Shown one piece after another: positions 7,057 through 14,886 of a stretch of 30,086 nt of DNA. Below the pieces are notes generated by a model. It searched no databases, had not been told where the DNA came from, and saw nothing but the letters and a program-made list of their open reading frames with translations. The DNA comes from a virus. Every line of letters begins with the position of its first letter. The stretch's first letter is position 1. The stretch covers positions 1 to 30,086 of the IMG/VR virus record IMGVR_UViG_3300030116_006028, one strand, 5' to 3'. Position numbers and translations under genes: made by a program.

Positions 7057-8281
7057 AGATTATAATAAAAATAATAGTGATCTTGGAAACGCAAAAAGAA
7101 AAAATAATGAAAATCTAAAAGGTTATGATCCTGGATATACATTAAAAGGTAACAAAGGTGAGATAACTTCAAAGCCACAAACAGATGGAAATATAACAGA
7201 TTTCACACATGTTCTTAAAGAACTAGAGTTAGATCCAAAACTATATGATGTTGTAGAGCCTGTAGAAGTTAGAAGCTGGGATAGTATGGTCGATGGTGGG
7301 ACACGACTTTTTTATTACAAAGCAAAAATAGTATCTAAGAAACCCAGAAATCCTAACGATCCAGATTATGACAAGTTAGTTTCGGAAGTCAAGAAAGCTA
7401 AAAAGCCAAAATTACCAAAGGTTGATAAAAACGATAGTGTAATTATCGCTTGGTCTGATTGGCAGTTAGGGAAACCTGATGGGGACGGAACTGCTGCAAT
7501 TGTAGAACGCCTCAATCAGATGATCCCTGACTTTAAAGATTATGTACTTAAATTGAGAAAAGGTGGTAAGAAACTTAAAAACTTACACATAATATCTTTA
7601 GGTGATATTATCGAAAATTGCAGTGGACATTACGACACACAGACTTACGGAGTTCAATTAAATTTGAGAGATCAGGTTAAGGTTGCTCGTAGAATTATGG
7701 TCAAAGCAGTTACCGAGTGGGCGCCACTATTTGATAATGTCGTAATCTCGGCAATCCACGGAAATCATGGTGAAAATAGGAACAATGGTAAAACTTACAC
7801 TGACTTTGCTGATAATCATGATGTTGCAATAGTTGAACAAGTCCAGGAGATCCTTTCGCAAAACAAGAAAGCCTTTGGTCATGTAAAATTTCAAATACCA
7901 GAAAGTGAATTATCTGCAACTGTAGAAGTGTCAGGGAAAATTGTTGGTATGGTACACGGTCATCAATTTAGATCAGGTGTATCTGTAAAAACTGGTAGGT
8001 ATGCTTTTGATAAAGGTATCAAATGGTTTGCAGGTCAATGTATGGGAAGAGAGCCTATAGGTGATGCTGATCTTATTTTGTCAGGTCATTTTCATCATTA
8101 CTTTTGTATATCAAATCGTGGTAGATGGTTTATGCAAGCTCCATCTGTAGATGGTGGATCAGAGTGGTTTAAAGATATATCTGGTGATTGGTCACCACCA
8201 GCACAATTAGCTTTTACTGTTTCATCTGAAGACAAAATGTATTTTTGGGATAATCTTAAATTTTTTCCATACACTTGTTAA
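7043..8281 (+). CDS. Calcineurin-like metallophosphoesterase
   Basis: 412 aa. After ~125 hydrophilic residues comes the phosphoesterase core: SDWQLGK (139-141 DWQ), SLGDIIEN (187-190), HGNHGEN (239-245), HGHQ (305-308) and SGHFHHY (347-353). These are the metal-binding blocks of the family, but the usual first-block DxH reads DWQ, as in phage enzymes I know of this type. Likely a metal-dependent phosphodiesterase or nuclease acting on phage or host nucleic acid; the substrate is unknown. It overlaps the HTH-like gene before it, and the endolysin gene follows after 41 bases. Confidence 0.85.
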   Translation: MSSLEDYNKNNSDLGNAKRKNNENLKGYDPGYTLKGNKGEITSKPQTDGNITDFTHVLKELELDPKLYDVVEPVEVRSWDSMVDGGTRLFYYKAKIVSKKPRNPNDPDYDKLVSEVKKAKKPKLPKVDKNDSVIIAWSDWQLGKPDGDGTAAIVERLNQMIPDFKDYVLKLRKGGKKLKNLHIISLGDIIENCSGHYDTQTYGVQLNLRDQVKVARRIMVKAVTEWAPLFDNVVISAIHGNHGENRNNGKTYTDFADNHDVAIVEQVQEILSQNKKAFGHVKFQIPESELSATVEVSGKIVGMVHGHQFRSGVSVKTGRYAFDKGIKWFAGQCMGREPIGDADLILSGHFHHYFCISNRGRWFMQAPSVDGGSEWFKDISGDWSPPAQLAFTVSSEDKMYFWDNLKFFPYTC

Positions 8282-8322
8282 ATACCATAAATCGAAATCT
8301 ATTTAGTAAAATGTAGATAGAT

Positions 8323-9120
8323 ATGATATTAGAAGTCCTAAGAATAAGTTCACAAGCAGATTCAACAAGCGGTATATTGTTTGATATTACTGACAATAAA
8401 CGAAAATTCCTTTGCTATACCGTCGAAGACGAATATAGAGCTGTGAAAGTGAAACATGAAACTAGGATTCCAGCTGGGGTGTATCAACTTACGCTTCGTA
8501 GTGAGGGTGGCTTTCATTCAAGATATACTGCTAAATATGGTGCTGATTGGCACAAAGGTATGATCTATGTCAATAATGTCCCTGGTTTCGAGTATATTCT
8601 TTGGCATACAGGGAATACAGATGAAAGCACGAGTGGCTGTTTAATTTTAGGTGACTCTCAAACAAGTAATTTAGTACAAGCTGATGGGTTCGTTGGATCA
8701 AGTGTCAATTCGTATAAGAAGGTATATCCGATTGTGAGAGATGCAATATTGTCAGGTGAAAAAGTTTTAGTAAAGTATGTTGATTTTGATGATACAGGTG
8801 ATAATGAGTACATCGCAGTATCAGGTAAAGAGCCAGTGTATAGTGAAAGCTTACAAGAATCTAGTCAACAAGAAACAGAAGTATACGATTTTTCAAAAGA
8901 TTTCCCTGAGTGGCCAGGTACTTATTTCAAAGTACAAAAACCAATGATGAAGTCTGAAGAGTTAAAAGAATGGCAAAAAGCTGTTGGGTTAACAGCAGAC
9001 GGATGGTTTGGTAATGGCTCCAAAAGGAAAGTGCTTGAACTCCAAAAAGAGTTTGGGTTACAAGAAGATGGTGTCTTAGGAAAGAAAACTTGGGACATTT
9101 CTTTTGCAAAAGAAAATTAA
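8323..9120 (+). CDS. Endolysin-like: DUF5675 domain plus peptidoglycan-binding domain
   Basis: 265 aa in two domains. Residues ~1-155 match DUF5675: TRIPAGVYQLTLRS (48-60), VPGFEYILWHTGNT (86-99) and SGCLILG (104-110). His95 and Cys106 lie in an HxGN...C arrangement that recalls L,D-transpeptidase chemistry. A linker of Ser/Glu follows, then a peptidoglycan-binding repeat at ~208-258 (ELKEWQKAVGLTADGWFG, LQKEFGLQEDGVLG). It likely binds and cuts host cell wall at lysis. No signal peptide, so the holin-like protein encoded next may release it. No clear Shine-Dalgarno precedes the ATG. Confidence 0.75.
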   Translation: MILEVLRISSQADSTSGILFDITDNKRKFLCYTVEDEYRAVKVKHETRIPAGVYQLTLRSEGGFHSRYTAKYGADWHKGMIYVNNVPGFEYILWHTGNTDESTSGCLILGDSQTSNLVQADGFVGSSVNSYKKVYPIVRDAILSGEKVLVKYVDFDDTGDNEYIAVSGKEPVYSESLQESSQQETEVYDFSKDFPEWPGTYFKVQKPMMKSEELKEWQKAVGLTADGWFGNGSKRKVLELQKEFGLQEDGVLGKKTWDISFAKEN

Positions 9121-9135
9121 GTTAGGAGTTAACTG

Positions 9136-9354
9136 ATGGTATTATCAGATGCTTTCAAAGTCTCTTTGATTAGAGCAGCTAGAACAGGACTACAAGCAGG
9201 TATCGGCGTAATTGTAGCTTCCCAATCAGGGTGGTTAGAAATGTCAATACTTGAGGGTGCATTGATTGCAGCAGGCGCTGCATTCTTTTCAGCATTACAA
9301 AATGCTATGGAAGAAGCACCATTTAAGTTCATGTCTAATGTTCCAAAGGGTTAA
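9136..9354 (+). CDS. Putative holin
   Basis: 72 aa behind AGGAG. Two hydrophobic stretches, ~18-33 (GLQAGIGVIVASQSG) and ~38-55 (ILEGALIAAGAAFFSAL), with a short polar turn and a charged tail, fit a small class II-like holin, like the r1t-type holins of actinophages. It follows the endolysin by 15 bases, the usual lysis-cassette order. Two further small membrane proteins lie at 13694 and 13953, so the lysis role is not unique to this gene. Confidence 0.65.
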   Translation: MVLSDAFKVSLIRAARTGLQAGIGVIVASQSGWLEMSILEGALIAAGAAFFSALQNAMEEAPFKFMSNVPKG

Positions 9355-9356
9355 TT

Positions 9357-9414
9357 TAATTTCGTAAGTACGAAATTAGGTGCGCTAAATTGACTGGGGG
9401 GCTTTATGCCCCTC
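9357..9414 (+). terminator. Two hairpins between the holin and nuclease genes
   Basis: TAATTTCGT (9357-9365) pairs with ACGAAATTA (9370-9378) around an AAGT loop. A second stem, GGGGGGC / GCCCCTC (9396-9414), follows with loop TTTAT. Neither has a proper T-run, so they may be weak terminators, mRNA-stability elements or processing sites. Confidence 0.4.
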
Positions 9415-9434
9415 TGTCTATCTAAGGAAAAAAA

Positions 9435-9779
9435 ATGTATTACTATAAAGTTGAAATATTAAGAGTTGTAGATGGAGACACAGTAGATGTCAGAATGGAT
9501 TTGGGTTTTAATGTGTGGCATAAATGTCGTGTACGACTCTTGGGTATTAATGCTCCTGAATCACGAACAAGAGATAAAGAAGAGAAAAAACGAGGGCTTG
9601 CTGCGAAACAGTGGCTTATTGATACCTTAGAACAAGCAGGATCAGATATAGAAATGCAATCGCATGGTGTTGGTAAGTATGGTCGTGTTCTTGGTGAACT
9701 TTTTACAAAACAAGGAAATGTTAACAAACTTATGGTTAAAGAGGGACACGCAGTTAAGTATGATGGTGGTAAGAGGTAG
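9435..9779 (+). CDS. Staphylococcal-nuclease-like (SNase) nuclease
   Basis: 114 aa. VVDGDTVDVRMDLG (11-24), RVRLLGINAPESR (32-44) and HGVGKYGRVLGELF (77-90) are the SNase blocks. Arg34, Glu42 and Arg84 fit the catalytic Arg/Glu/Arg positions; the family GIDAPE metal Asp is Asn here (GINAPE), a change also seen in some active homologues. No signal peptide, so it should act inside the cell, perhaps on host DNA. It lies 6 bases before the ferredoxin gene, so they are probably co-transcribed. Confidence 0.85.
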   Translation: MYYYKVEILRVVDGDTVDVRMDLGFNVWHKCRVRLLGINAPESRTRDKEEKKRGLAAKQWLIDTLEQAGSDIEMQSHGVGKYGRVLGELFTKQGNVNKLMVKEGHAVKYDGGKR

Positions 9780-9784
9780 CAAAA

Positions 9785-10033
9785 ATGAAAGTTTGGATCG
9801 ATCAAGATCTTTGCACTGGTGACGGACTTTGTGAGGAAATATGCCCAGATGTTTTTATTGGATTAGATGATGGACTGTATTATGTAAAAGATGGGGATAA
9901 AATTTATTCATCATCTCATGATAACCCTGAAGGAGCTGAGGGTTTAGCCACTGTTCCTAAAGGTAAAGAAGAGGAGGTTATTGAGTCAGCTGAAGAGTGT
10001 CCTGGCGAATGTATCATGATTGAGCCAGATTGA
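9785..10033 (+). CDS. Ferredoxin with Asp in the cluster motif
   Basis: 82 aa. The motif is C10-TG-D13-GL-C16-EEI-C20-P, then C72-PGE-C76. In single-cluster ferredoxins the pattern is CxxCxxCxxxCP...CP; here Asp13 replaces the second Cys, as in Pyrococcus furiosus ferredoxin, which holds a [4Fe-4S] or [3Fe-4S] cluster. The start (KVWIDQDLCTGDGLCEEICP) and the end (AEECPGECI) strongly resemble small ferredoxins I associate with Acidimicrobiia-like actinobacteria. It may supply electrons to a host or phage redox enzyme; none is obvious in the window apart from the PP-loop protein. It is probably an auxiliary metabolic gene from the host lineage. Confidence 0.85.
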   Translation: MKVWIDQDLCTGDGLCEEICPDVFIGLDDGLYYVKDGDKIYSSSHDNPEGAEGLATVPKGKEEEVIESAEECPGECIMIEPD

Positions 10034-13000
10034 TGCTAAGTAAATTCAATACCCTAGCACGACTAATAATAGTTTTACTTCTTGTCGTTCCAATATATCC
10101 TATTGCACCAGCATTTGCGAATGAAGTAACTGAAACAGAAACTTTTGATGGTGCAAACGGTACACAGGTTACTGATTTAGGAATACCAAGTGGTACTGCA
10201 GCAATAGATAGTGATAATGTTGCAATAAGAAATGACCAAAACTGTTGTGGTGTTGGTGGTCAATACTTTTTTAGTATGTTAGATAATCAAACATCACAAA
10301 ACGCTAATACAACAGGTTTTACTTTTACACTTCCAACTGATCACGATATAAAAGAAGTTGGATTTAGAACAGCTGGTGTAAATTCAAACTACACTATTCA
10401 ATATAATTATTCTGACGCAAGTTCAGAACAAGTTAGTAAAAATGGTCAAAGTGGTGCAACTTATGAAGATATTACTAAAGCAGTTACTAATAAATATATT
10501 ACCTCTTTTACGGTTACAGTATCTGACTGGTCTGGTATAGATACCATATATTGGAAGTATGACGATACTACTACCACTACTACTACGAGTACTACTACTA
10601 GTACTACGACTACTAGTACTACCACCACCACGACTAGTACGACTACTACTGTTCCACCAACTGTAGGAGTACCAACAAATTTTACTGCTACTAAAAATAG
10701 TAACGGATCAATTACTCTTGATTGGGACGCACCAACTACTGGTAATCAAACACCAGATAGATATACAGTTCAGTATGGTGATAATGGGGTTTTAGATCAG
10801 AATCCTACTACTACAGATACAGAAATGACTTTGACTAGAAGTCAGTTAGAAACTGCACTTGGACTAAGCAATAGTGAAGGTATAGCATATATGTTTCATG
10901 TCAAGGCAGAAAATGTTGCTCAGTCAATAGAGTCTTCTTTTACAGATGTGGAAACAATAACTATAAGTCAAGCACCAGATAATTCTGCTAGTACTTATGC
11001 AGTTACAGAAACTACTGATGGTATAAATATTGAGTGGATAACACCGTCAAGCAACTGGGTCGATATTGCAGGATATAAAGTTATATATTCAGAAACAGAC
11101 AGTGATGATTACAACTCTAGTGTTTGGCAATATCTCTATGTAAGCACCGATACAAGTGTCACAGAATATACAATACCTTGGACAGATAATTTTGAAAACT
11201 GGGACTATGGAACAATAAATGGTAATAGATATTTTAGAATATCTACTTGTTCTGCTAGTTGGTGGTGTAATGATGTCAAAGGAACTTTTCAATTTAAGAA
11301 TACACTAGGACCACCTATGAACCCAACAGTAGAAAATGTTTACGATACTGGTGTATTAGTAGATTGGGATATACCTAATACTGGTAATAGAACTGCTGAA
11401 AGTTATGACTTATATTATAGAATAAATGGCACTTCAGATAATACTGTTGTTACAGGGATCACTGATACTGAATACACAATTCCATATAGTGCTATCACAG
11501 ATAATACTTATGTTTTTAGTATTCAAGCAAAAAATACTTCTTACAATGTAGCTTCTGGATATTCTACTGAACCTATACTTGGAGTTGTCAATCAAAAAGT
11601 TATTGATGACGCATATGTTCCACCAGCTCCTGATCCAGAACCATATGTAGCTCCACCACCTCCCCCACCACCAGTTGTAGTAATAGTTGGTGGAGAAGAA
11701 ACTGAATATACCCAAAGTGAAGTCGATGATGGTACAGTAGAGAGAGACCAACAAAGAGCAAAAAACTTAGAATTATACGGAGTTGAATTAACTGACGAAC
11801 AAATTGCTAGGGGTGACGCAGGTGATATCGAACTTATTGATGAAGATGAAGAAACCGAAGCAGGAGAGTTTCCTGAAGATGATGATCTGGTATTACTACC
11901 AGAAACTACAGATTACGATGAAGAGCCTGTGTACGAAGTATATGACGAAGATGAAGGTTGGGTTGAAGTCTCAGAAGAAGAGTTTGAAGAAATACTTGAG
12001 TTTGAAGCTGAGAAAGATGCTAAAGAATTAGAAATACTAGAAACATATGATCTTGAAGAATTAGAGGATTTAAATTTATATATTCCTGAAGATGAATATG
12101 AAGATCTTACTGAAGAAGAAATAAAACAAATAGAAAAAGAATTTGAAGAGTTTATCGAAACAGTATTAGTTGTTGAAGAGTACTTAGAATCTTTAGAGGA
12201 TGATTTTGAAATTGAACCAGTATTAATATTACCTGTTACTGAAATAATTATTGATGAAGATGATTTACCAAAAGATGGTAGGTTACCACCAGTACCTGAA
12301 GATGAAGAAATCCTGATCTTAGAAGTTATTGAGGAAGATGGTGAGTCAGTAATAATTATTCCAGATGATGTAGATGTATTCGAAGTAGAACTATTACCTG
12401 AAGAAGAGATAGAAGAACTTACTGAAGAAGAATACCAAGAATACAAAGAACAGAAAAAAGAAGTTATCGAAACATATGTTGAGGAGCTGGAAGAAGAAAT
12501 AATTGAAGAGGTTTTACCAGAAACTGTTTCTGTTGAGGAATATAAAGAAATCAAAGAAAAAGATGTAGAAGAACTCACAGAAGAGGAAATAGAATTGGTA
12601 GTAGAAGTTACCGAACAAGTTATCGAGGAAGTTGTAGATATAGAAGAACTTGAGGAAGTAATAGTTTCGGAAGAGATAGAAATATTAGAAGATGAAGTAC
12701 TTGAGGATTTATCAGAAGAAGAACTTGAAGTATATGAAGAAGAGTTAGAGGAAGTCATAGAAAATTATGTAGAGGAACTAGAAGTAGAGGAATTAGTAGT
12801 AGTCGTTGAGCAAATAGCTGAAGTTGGTGTAGAAAACTTGGCAACAGCCGACACGCAAACAGTAAAAGTCGTACAGGCTGTAGTGGCTGAAGTCGTAGAT
12901 ACAGAAAAAGTTGAAGAGTTATCAGATCAAGAACAAGAAGCAGTTGCTGATGTTTTAGGTTTTGAGGAAGTAGAAGATGTCGAGATAATCGCAGAAGTAG

Positions 13001-13296
13001 CAGCAAAAGATGAAACGGTTGCTGAAGCTGTGTCAGAATATGTAGAAAGAGCTGTTGAAAATGCTGAGGTAGAAAATTATACACTTGCCGATGTAGTCAC
13101 AGAGGTACAAGTAGAGGCCTTTTTGGAAAACCCAATAGGCGAGCTTGTAAGTGTTAATATAGTAGAGATGGATCTGGGGTCGATAGGTAGCGACATGACA
13201 AGTGACCAGAAAGAGAAAGCACAAGAAGTCGTGGTTCCAGTAATCATCGCTTCCCAAATAGTTGCTCAAGCTGGTGCGTTAATTAGGAGATTTTAA
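10033..13296 (+). CDS. Very large secreted FN3 / Thr-rich / Glu-rich surface protein
   Basis: 1087 aa from the ATG in a TGATG overlap with the ferredoxin stop. Residues 1-30 are a signal peptide (LARLIIVLLLVVPIYPIAPA, cut near AFA-NE). Then: a Cys-containing beta domain (~31-170), a ~30-residue Thr/Ser tract (~176-206), three fibronectin III-like modules (~207-305, ~313-420, ~425-520), a Pro-rich hinge (~528-548), ~380 very acidic residues with repeated LTEEE/LSEEE units, an Ala/Val-rich part and a hydrophobic C-terminus ending LIRRF. It looks exported, possibly to the host envelope, as an adhesin, spike or exclusion factor. The next gene overlaps by one base. The function is not known. Confidence 0.7.
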   Translation: MLSKFNTLARLIIVLLLVVPIYPIAPAFANEVTETETFDGANGTQVTDLGIPSGTAAIDSDNVAIRNDQNCCGVGGQYFFSMLDNQTSQNANTTGFTFTLPTDHDIKEVGFRTAGVNSNYTIQYNYSDASSEQVSKNGQSGATYEDITKAVTNKYITSFTVTVSDWSGIDTIYWKYDDTTTTTTTSTTTSTTTTSTTTTTTSTTTTVPPTVGVPTNFTATKNSNGSITLDWDAPTTGNQTPDRYTVQYGDNGVLDQNPTTTDTEMTLTRSQLETALGLSNSEGIAYMFHVKAENVAQSIESSFTDVETITISQAPDNSASTYAVTETTDGINIEWITPSSNWVDIAGYKVIYSETDSDDYNSSVWQYLYVSTDTSVTEYTIPWTDNFENWDYGTINGNRYFRISTCSASWWCNDVKGTFQFKNTLGPPMNPTVENVYDTGVLVDWDIPNTGNRTAESYDLYYRINGTSDNTVVTGITDTEYTIPYSAITDNTYVFSIQAKNTSYNVASGYSTEPILGVVNQKVIDDAYVPPAPDPEPYVAPPPPPPPVVVIVGGEETEYTQSEVDDGTVERDQQRAKNLELYGVELTDEQIARGDAGDIELIDEDEETEAGEFPEDDDLVLLPETTDYDEEPVYEVYDEDEGWVEVSEEEFEEILEFEAEKDAKELEILETYDLEELEDLNLYIPEDEYEDLTEEEIKQIEKEFEEFIETVLVVEEYLESLEDDFEIEPVLILPVTEIIIDEDDLPKDGRLPPVPEDEEILILEVIEEDGESVIIIPDDVDVFEVELLPEEEIEELTEEEYQEYKEQKKEVIETYVEELEEEIIEEVLPETVSVEEYKEIKEKDVEELTEEEIELVVEVTEQVIEEVVDIEELEEVIVSEEIEILEDEVLEDLSEEELEVYEEELEEVIENYVEELEVEELVVVVEQIAEVGVENLATADTQTVKVVQAVVAEVVDTEKVEELSDQEQEAVADVLGFEEVEDVEIIAEVAAKDETVAEAVSEYVERAVENAEVENYTLADVVTEVQVEAFLENPIGELVSVNIVEMDLGSIGSDMTSDQKEKAQEVVVPVIIASQIVAQAGALIRRF
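10562..10651 (+). repeat. ACN codon repeat coding a Thr/Ser tract
   Basis: About 30 codons, almost all ACT/ACC/ACG with some AGT, inside the large secreted gene. The codon mix is varied enough to limit slippage, but the tract is likely to vary in length between relatives. Its product is a stiff, probably glycosylatable linker between the N-terminal domain and the FN3 modules. Confidence 0.8.
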
Positions 13297-13652
13297 TGAT
13301 CAAAAAAGTTTTTAAGTTTTTAAATGATGTTATAGGTATGCCTTATTACATATTTATAAACACAATCAAAGGTATTATATTAGGATTAAAAAAGTCCTTC
13401 AAAGGTTTTATGATTTCTGCAAAATGGTCTGCAAAACAAATTATAAAATTTATTAAAAATATACCTGGAATGTTAAAAGTATTAGGCAAATGGTTGATAG
13501 ATGCTATCAAAGAATCAATTGCACAGATATTTACATTGTTAGGTTTTTTCATAGCGTGGTTCACATTGACTGGAACCGCTCAAGATATTGTAGGTATAGC
13601 GATAGTCGTATCTATAATCATTTGGTTAGTGACTATCAGATTGCGAGATTAA
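13296..13652 (+). CDS. Basic membrane protein
   Basis: 118 aa. It starts on the last base of the large secreted gene's TAA. N-terminal two thirds: Lys-rich amphipathic helices (KSFKGFMISAKWSAKQIIK, GMLKVLGKWLIDAIKESI). C-terminal third: a strong hydrophobic pair (LLGFFIAWFTLTG, IVGIAIVVSIIIWLVTI) ending RLRD. It probably sits in the inner membrane, with the basic part on the cytoplasmic face. Coupling to the secreted protein suggests they work together. No family recognised. Confidence 0.6.
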   Translation: MIKKVFKFLNDVIGMPYYIFINTIKGIILGLKKSFKGFMISAKWSAKQIIKFIKNIPGMLKVLGKWLIDAIKESIAQIFTLLGFFIAWFTLTGTAQDIVGIAIVVSIIIWLVTIRLRD

Positions 13653-13654
13653 TT

Positions 13655-13693
13655 ATGGAATGTTGCGGAAATGGTTGCTGCGGAGACAGTTAA
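13655..13693 (+). CDS. Possible 12-residue Cys-rich peptide
   Basis: ATG two bases after the previous stop reads MECCGNGCCGDS and stops at TAA, whose last A directly precedes the next ATG. Four Cys in 12 residues (CC-x3-CC) is unlikely by chance and could bind a metal or form disulfides. No clear Shine-Dalgarno. It might be just a coupling leader. Confidence 0.4.
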   Translation: MECCGNGCCGDS

Positions 13694-13950
13694 TGTCTGA
13701 AAGCGTGACTAAACTACAAAAAACCAAAATGATATTAGCAAGAATGCTTGCTGTATTTATCGCTAATGGTCTAGCTATTATTGGTGCTGGAAGTATTATA
13801 GGAATAGATACTCTTTCATCAATATTATTAGCTGGATCACTTGGGGTTGCAAAAGTTACAGAAGCTCTTGCTAGAGGTTATCTAAATGATGGTAAATTGA
13901 CAATAGATGAAATCGATGAAGCTTTTGGTAATATGAGTAAAAAGAAGTAA
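13694..13950 (+). CDS. Small membrane protein, holin-like
   Basis: 85 aa from the ATG right after the Cys-rich peptide's TAA; the frame stays open upstream but without a ribosome site. Residues ~17-38 (LAVFIANGLAIIGAGSIIGI) and ~45-60 (SILLAGSLGVAKVTEAL) are hydrophobic, and the C-terminus (DGKLTIDEIDEAFGNMSKKK) is polar and basic at the end. Holin or holin-like scaffold is the best guess. The DGKLTIDEID stretch loosely resembles an EF-hand loop, but one motif is not enough to claim calcium binding. Confidence 0.6.
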
Positions 13951-13952
13951 TT

Positions 13953-14150
13953 ATGCCACACAATACAAACGGTAGTAACAGCATGACACAAAAAGAAATG
14001 ATCATGCTCGTTCTAGACGGTCAAAAACAGATCAACGAAAGAGTTGATCAATTACATGAAAAGGTAAACACAAAGATATCTAGATCTGAATTAAGTGGAT
14101 GGCTTGTAGCTGTATCTGCTTTAGTAGTTCTAGTTCAAGCCGTCATGTAA
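13953..14150 (+). CDS. Small coiled-coil/transmembrane protein
   Basis: 65 aa. A polar start (MPHNTNGSNS), a central amphipathic helix (DGQKQINERVDQLHEKVN) and a C-terminal membrane helix (LSGWLVAVSALVVLVQAVM). This layout is like XhlA-type hemolysin/holin partners. It lies two bases after the previous membrane protein, so the two could form a second lysis pair or an envelope complex. Function inferred from layout only. Confidence 0.55.
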   Translation: MPHNTNGSNSMTQKEMIMLVLDGQKQINERVDQLHEKVNTKISRSELSGWLVAVSALVVLVQAVM

Positions 14151-14174
14151 TTCTATTCCCAGAAGGGAGATCTA

Positions 14175-14315
14175 ATGACAGAAATTATATTAGTTCTAAC
14201 AGTATCATTTATATCTATCGGACTTCTTGTATGGATAGGTATAATGAGCAATAAATTTTTTAAGTATTTTAGAGACATAGCACAGGAGATTATAAATGAG
14301 CAGAAGAAAGATTAA
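14175..14315 (+). CDS. Small membrane protein (46 aa)
   Basis: AAGGGAG precedes the ATG. One membrane helix at ~4-25 (IILVLTVSFISIGLLVWIGI) is followed by a basic/acidic cytoplasmic tail ending EQKKD. It overlaps the following gene by 20 bases. It looks like another small envelope protein of this operon; no family known. Confidence 0.6.
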   Translation: MTEIILVLTVSFISIGLLVWIGIMSNKFFKYFRDIAQEIINEQKKD

Positions 14316-14457
14316 TAGATGTGTTGAGTGTAATGAACCGCTCAAACATGTAATGAACAATAAATGGATGTGTGATCAATCACCAAGTAATTGTAAGTTA
14401 TCAGCAAAAATAAAATTTTTAAATAACCCAGCAGAGAAAGAAGATGAAGAGGAATGA
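14296..14457 (+). CDS. Small zinc-ribbon protein (53 aa)
   Basis: ACAGGAG lies 5 bases before the ATG. Sequence features: CVECNEPL, then MCDQSPSNC, so four Cys in CxxC...CxxxxxxC spacing, then an acidic tail (EKEDEEE). Zinc binding is likely. Coupled to the next zinc protein by an ATGA overlap. Role unknown. Confidence 0.6.
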   Translation: MSRRKINRCVECNEPLKHVMNNKWMCDQSPSNCKLSAKIKFLNNPAEKEDEEE

Positions 14458-14582
14458 CTTGTGAGTGTCCAGTATGCAGACACACATTATTTGAAAAGAG
14501 TGCAGGGTTATATTGTTATAATGATAAATGCCCTGCATTTGGACAAAAAGTAATTGCTTGTTGTGAGGGTGGACCTATTTAA
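14454..14582 (+). CDS. Small zinc-ribbon protein (42 aa)
   Basis: ATGA overlap with the gene before. It starts MTCECPVCRHTLF and continues LYCYNDKCP, ending IACCEGGPI: paired CxxC and CxxxxC motifs, so a zinc knuckle. Its TAA overlaps the end of the opposite-strand gene at 14579 by four bases, so this is a tight convergent junction. Confidence 0.6.
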   Translation: MTCECPVCRHTLFEKSAGLYCYNDKCPAFGQKVIACCEGGPI

Positions 14583-14740
14583 GGTAAGTCGTCCTCTGTC
14601 AGAGGTTCTAGGTCAAGATATTCGTAGTTATATAAAAAGAAACTACCATCTGCTAGGTCTTTGAGCGAAGCAATAAAAAACTTGCAAAAGTATCCAAATA
14701 TAAATCCTACTAAATAATCCATAGCTGAAAATATTATCAT
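14579..14740 (-). CDS. Small membrane protein with acidic tail (53 aa)
   Basis: Minus-strand reading frame MIIFSAMDYLVGFIFGY...LEPLTEDDLP. A hydrophobic segment spans residues ~8-25 (DYLVGFIFGYFCKFFIAS) and an acidic tail follows. An alternative start is the second Met. A longer frame in another phase here lacks these features. A matching minus promoter lies at 14799-14828. No ribosome site is visible, so initiation is uncertain. It converges on the zinc-ribbon operon. Confidence 0.5.
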   Translation of the reverse strand: MIIFSAMDYLVGFIFGYFCKFFIASLKDLADGSFFLYNYEYLDLEPLTEDDLP

Positions 14741-14798
14741 ACCGATCTAGATCTATTGGTTTTATTTTATTAAATAAATGTTTCCATATAACTGAGAA

Positions 14799-14828
14799 TA
14801 TATATACTAGATCTTGTATGTAGGTCAA
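14799..14828 (-). promoter_or_regulatory. Minus-strand promoter
   Basis: On the minus strand TTGACC (14823-14828) is followed 18 bases later by TATATA (14799-14804), within a longer TA run. It points at the small membrane gene starting at 14740. Confidence 0.5.
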
Positions 14829-14886
14829 ATACCTCATACTTAGAGGCTAAGTAAAAGACTTGCCGTAAATAATAGGAGGTGTGGCT

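Noticed and set aside
9396-9414. Programmed frameshift hairpin before the nuclease gene
   Set aside because: It lies in non-coding DNA between two complete genes; no overlapping frames.
11913-12758. Ser-rich 281-codon minus-strand ORF
   Set aside because: It is the antisense of the Glu-rich repeats in the secreted protein; GAA/GAG on plus read as TTC/CTC or TCT on minus.
13694-13950. EF-hand calcium-binding protein
   Set aside because: Only one loosely similar loop (DGKLTIDEID) lacking the full Asp/Glu spacing.
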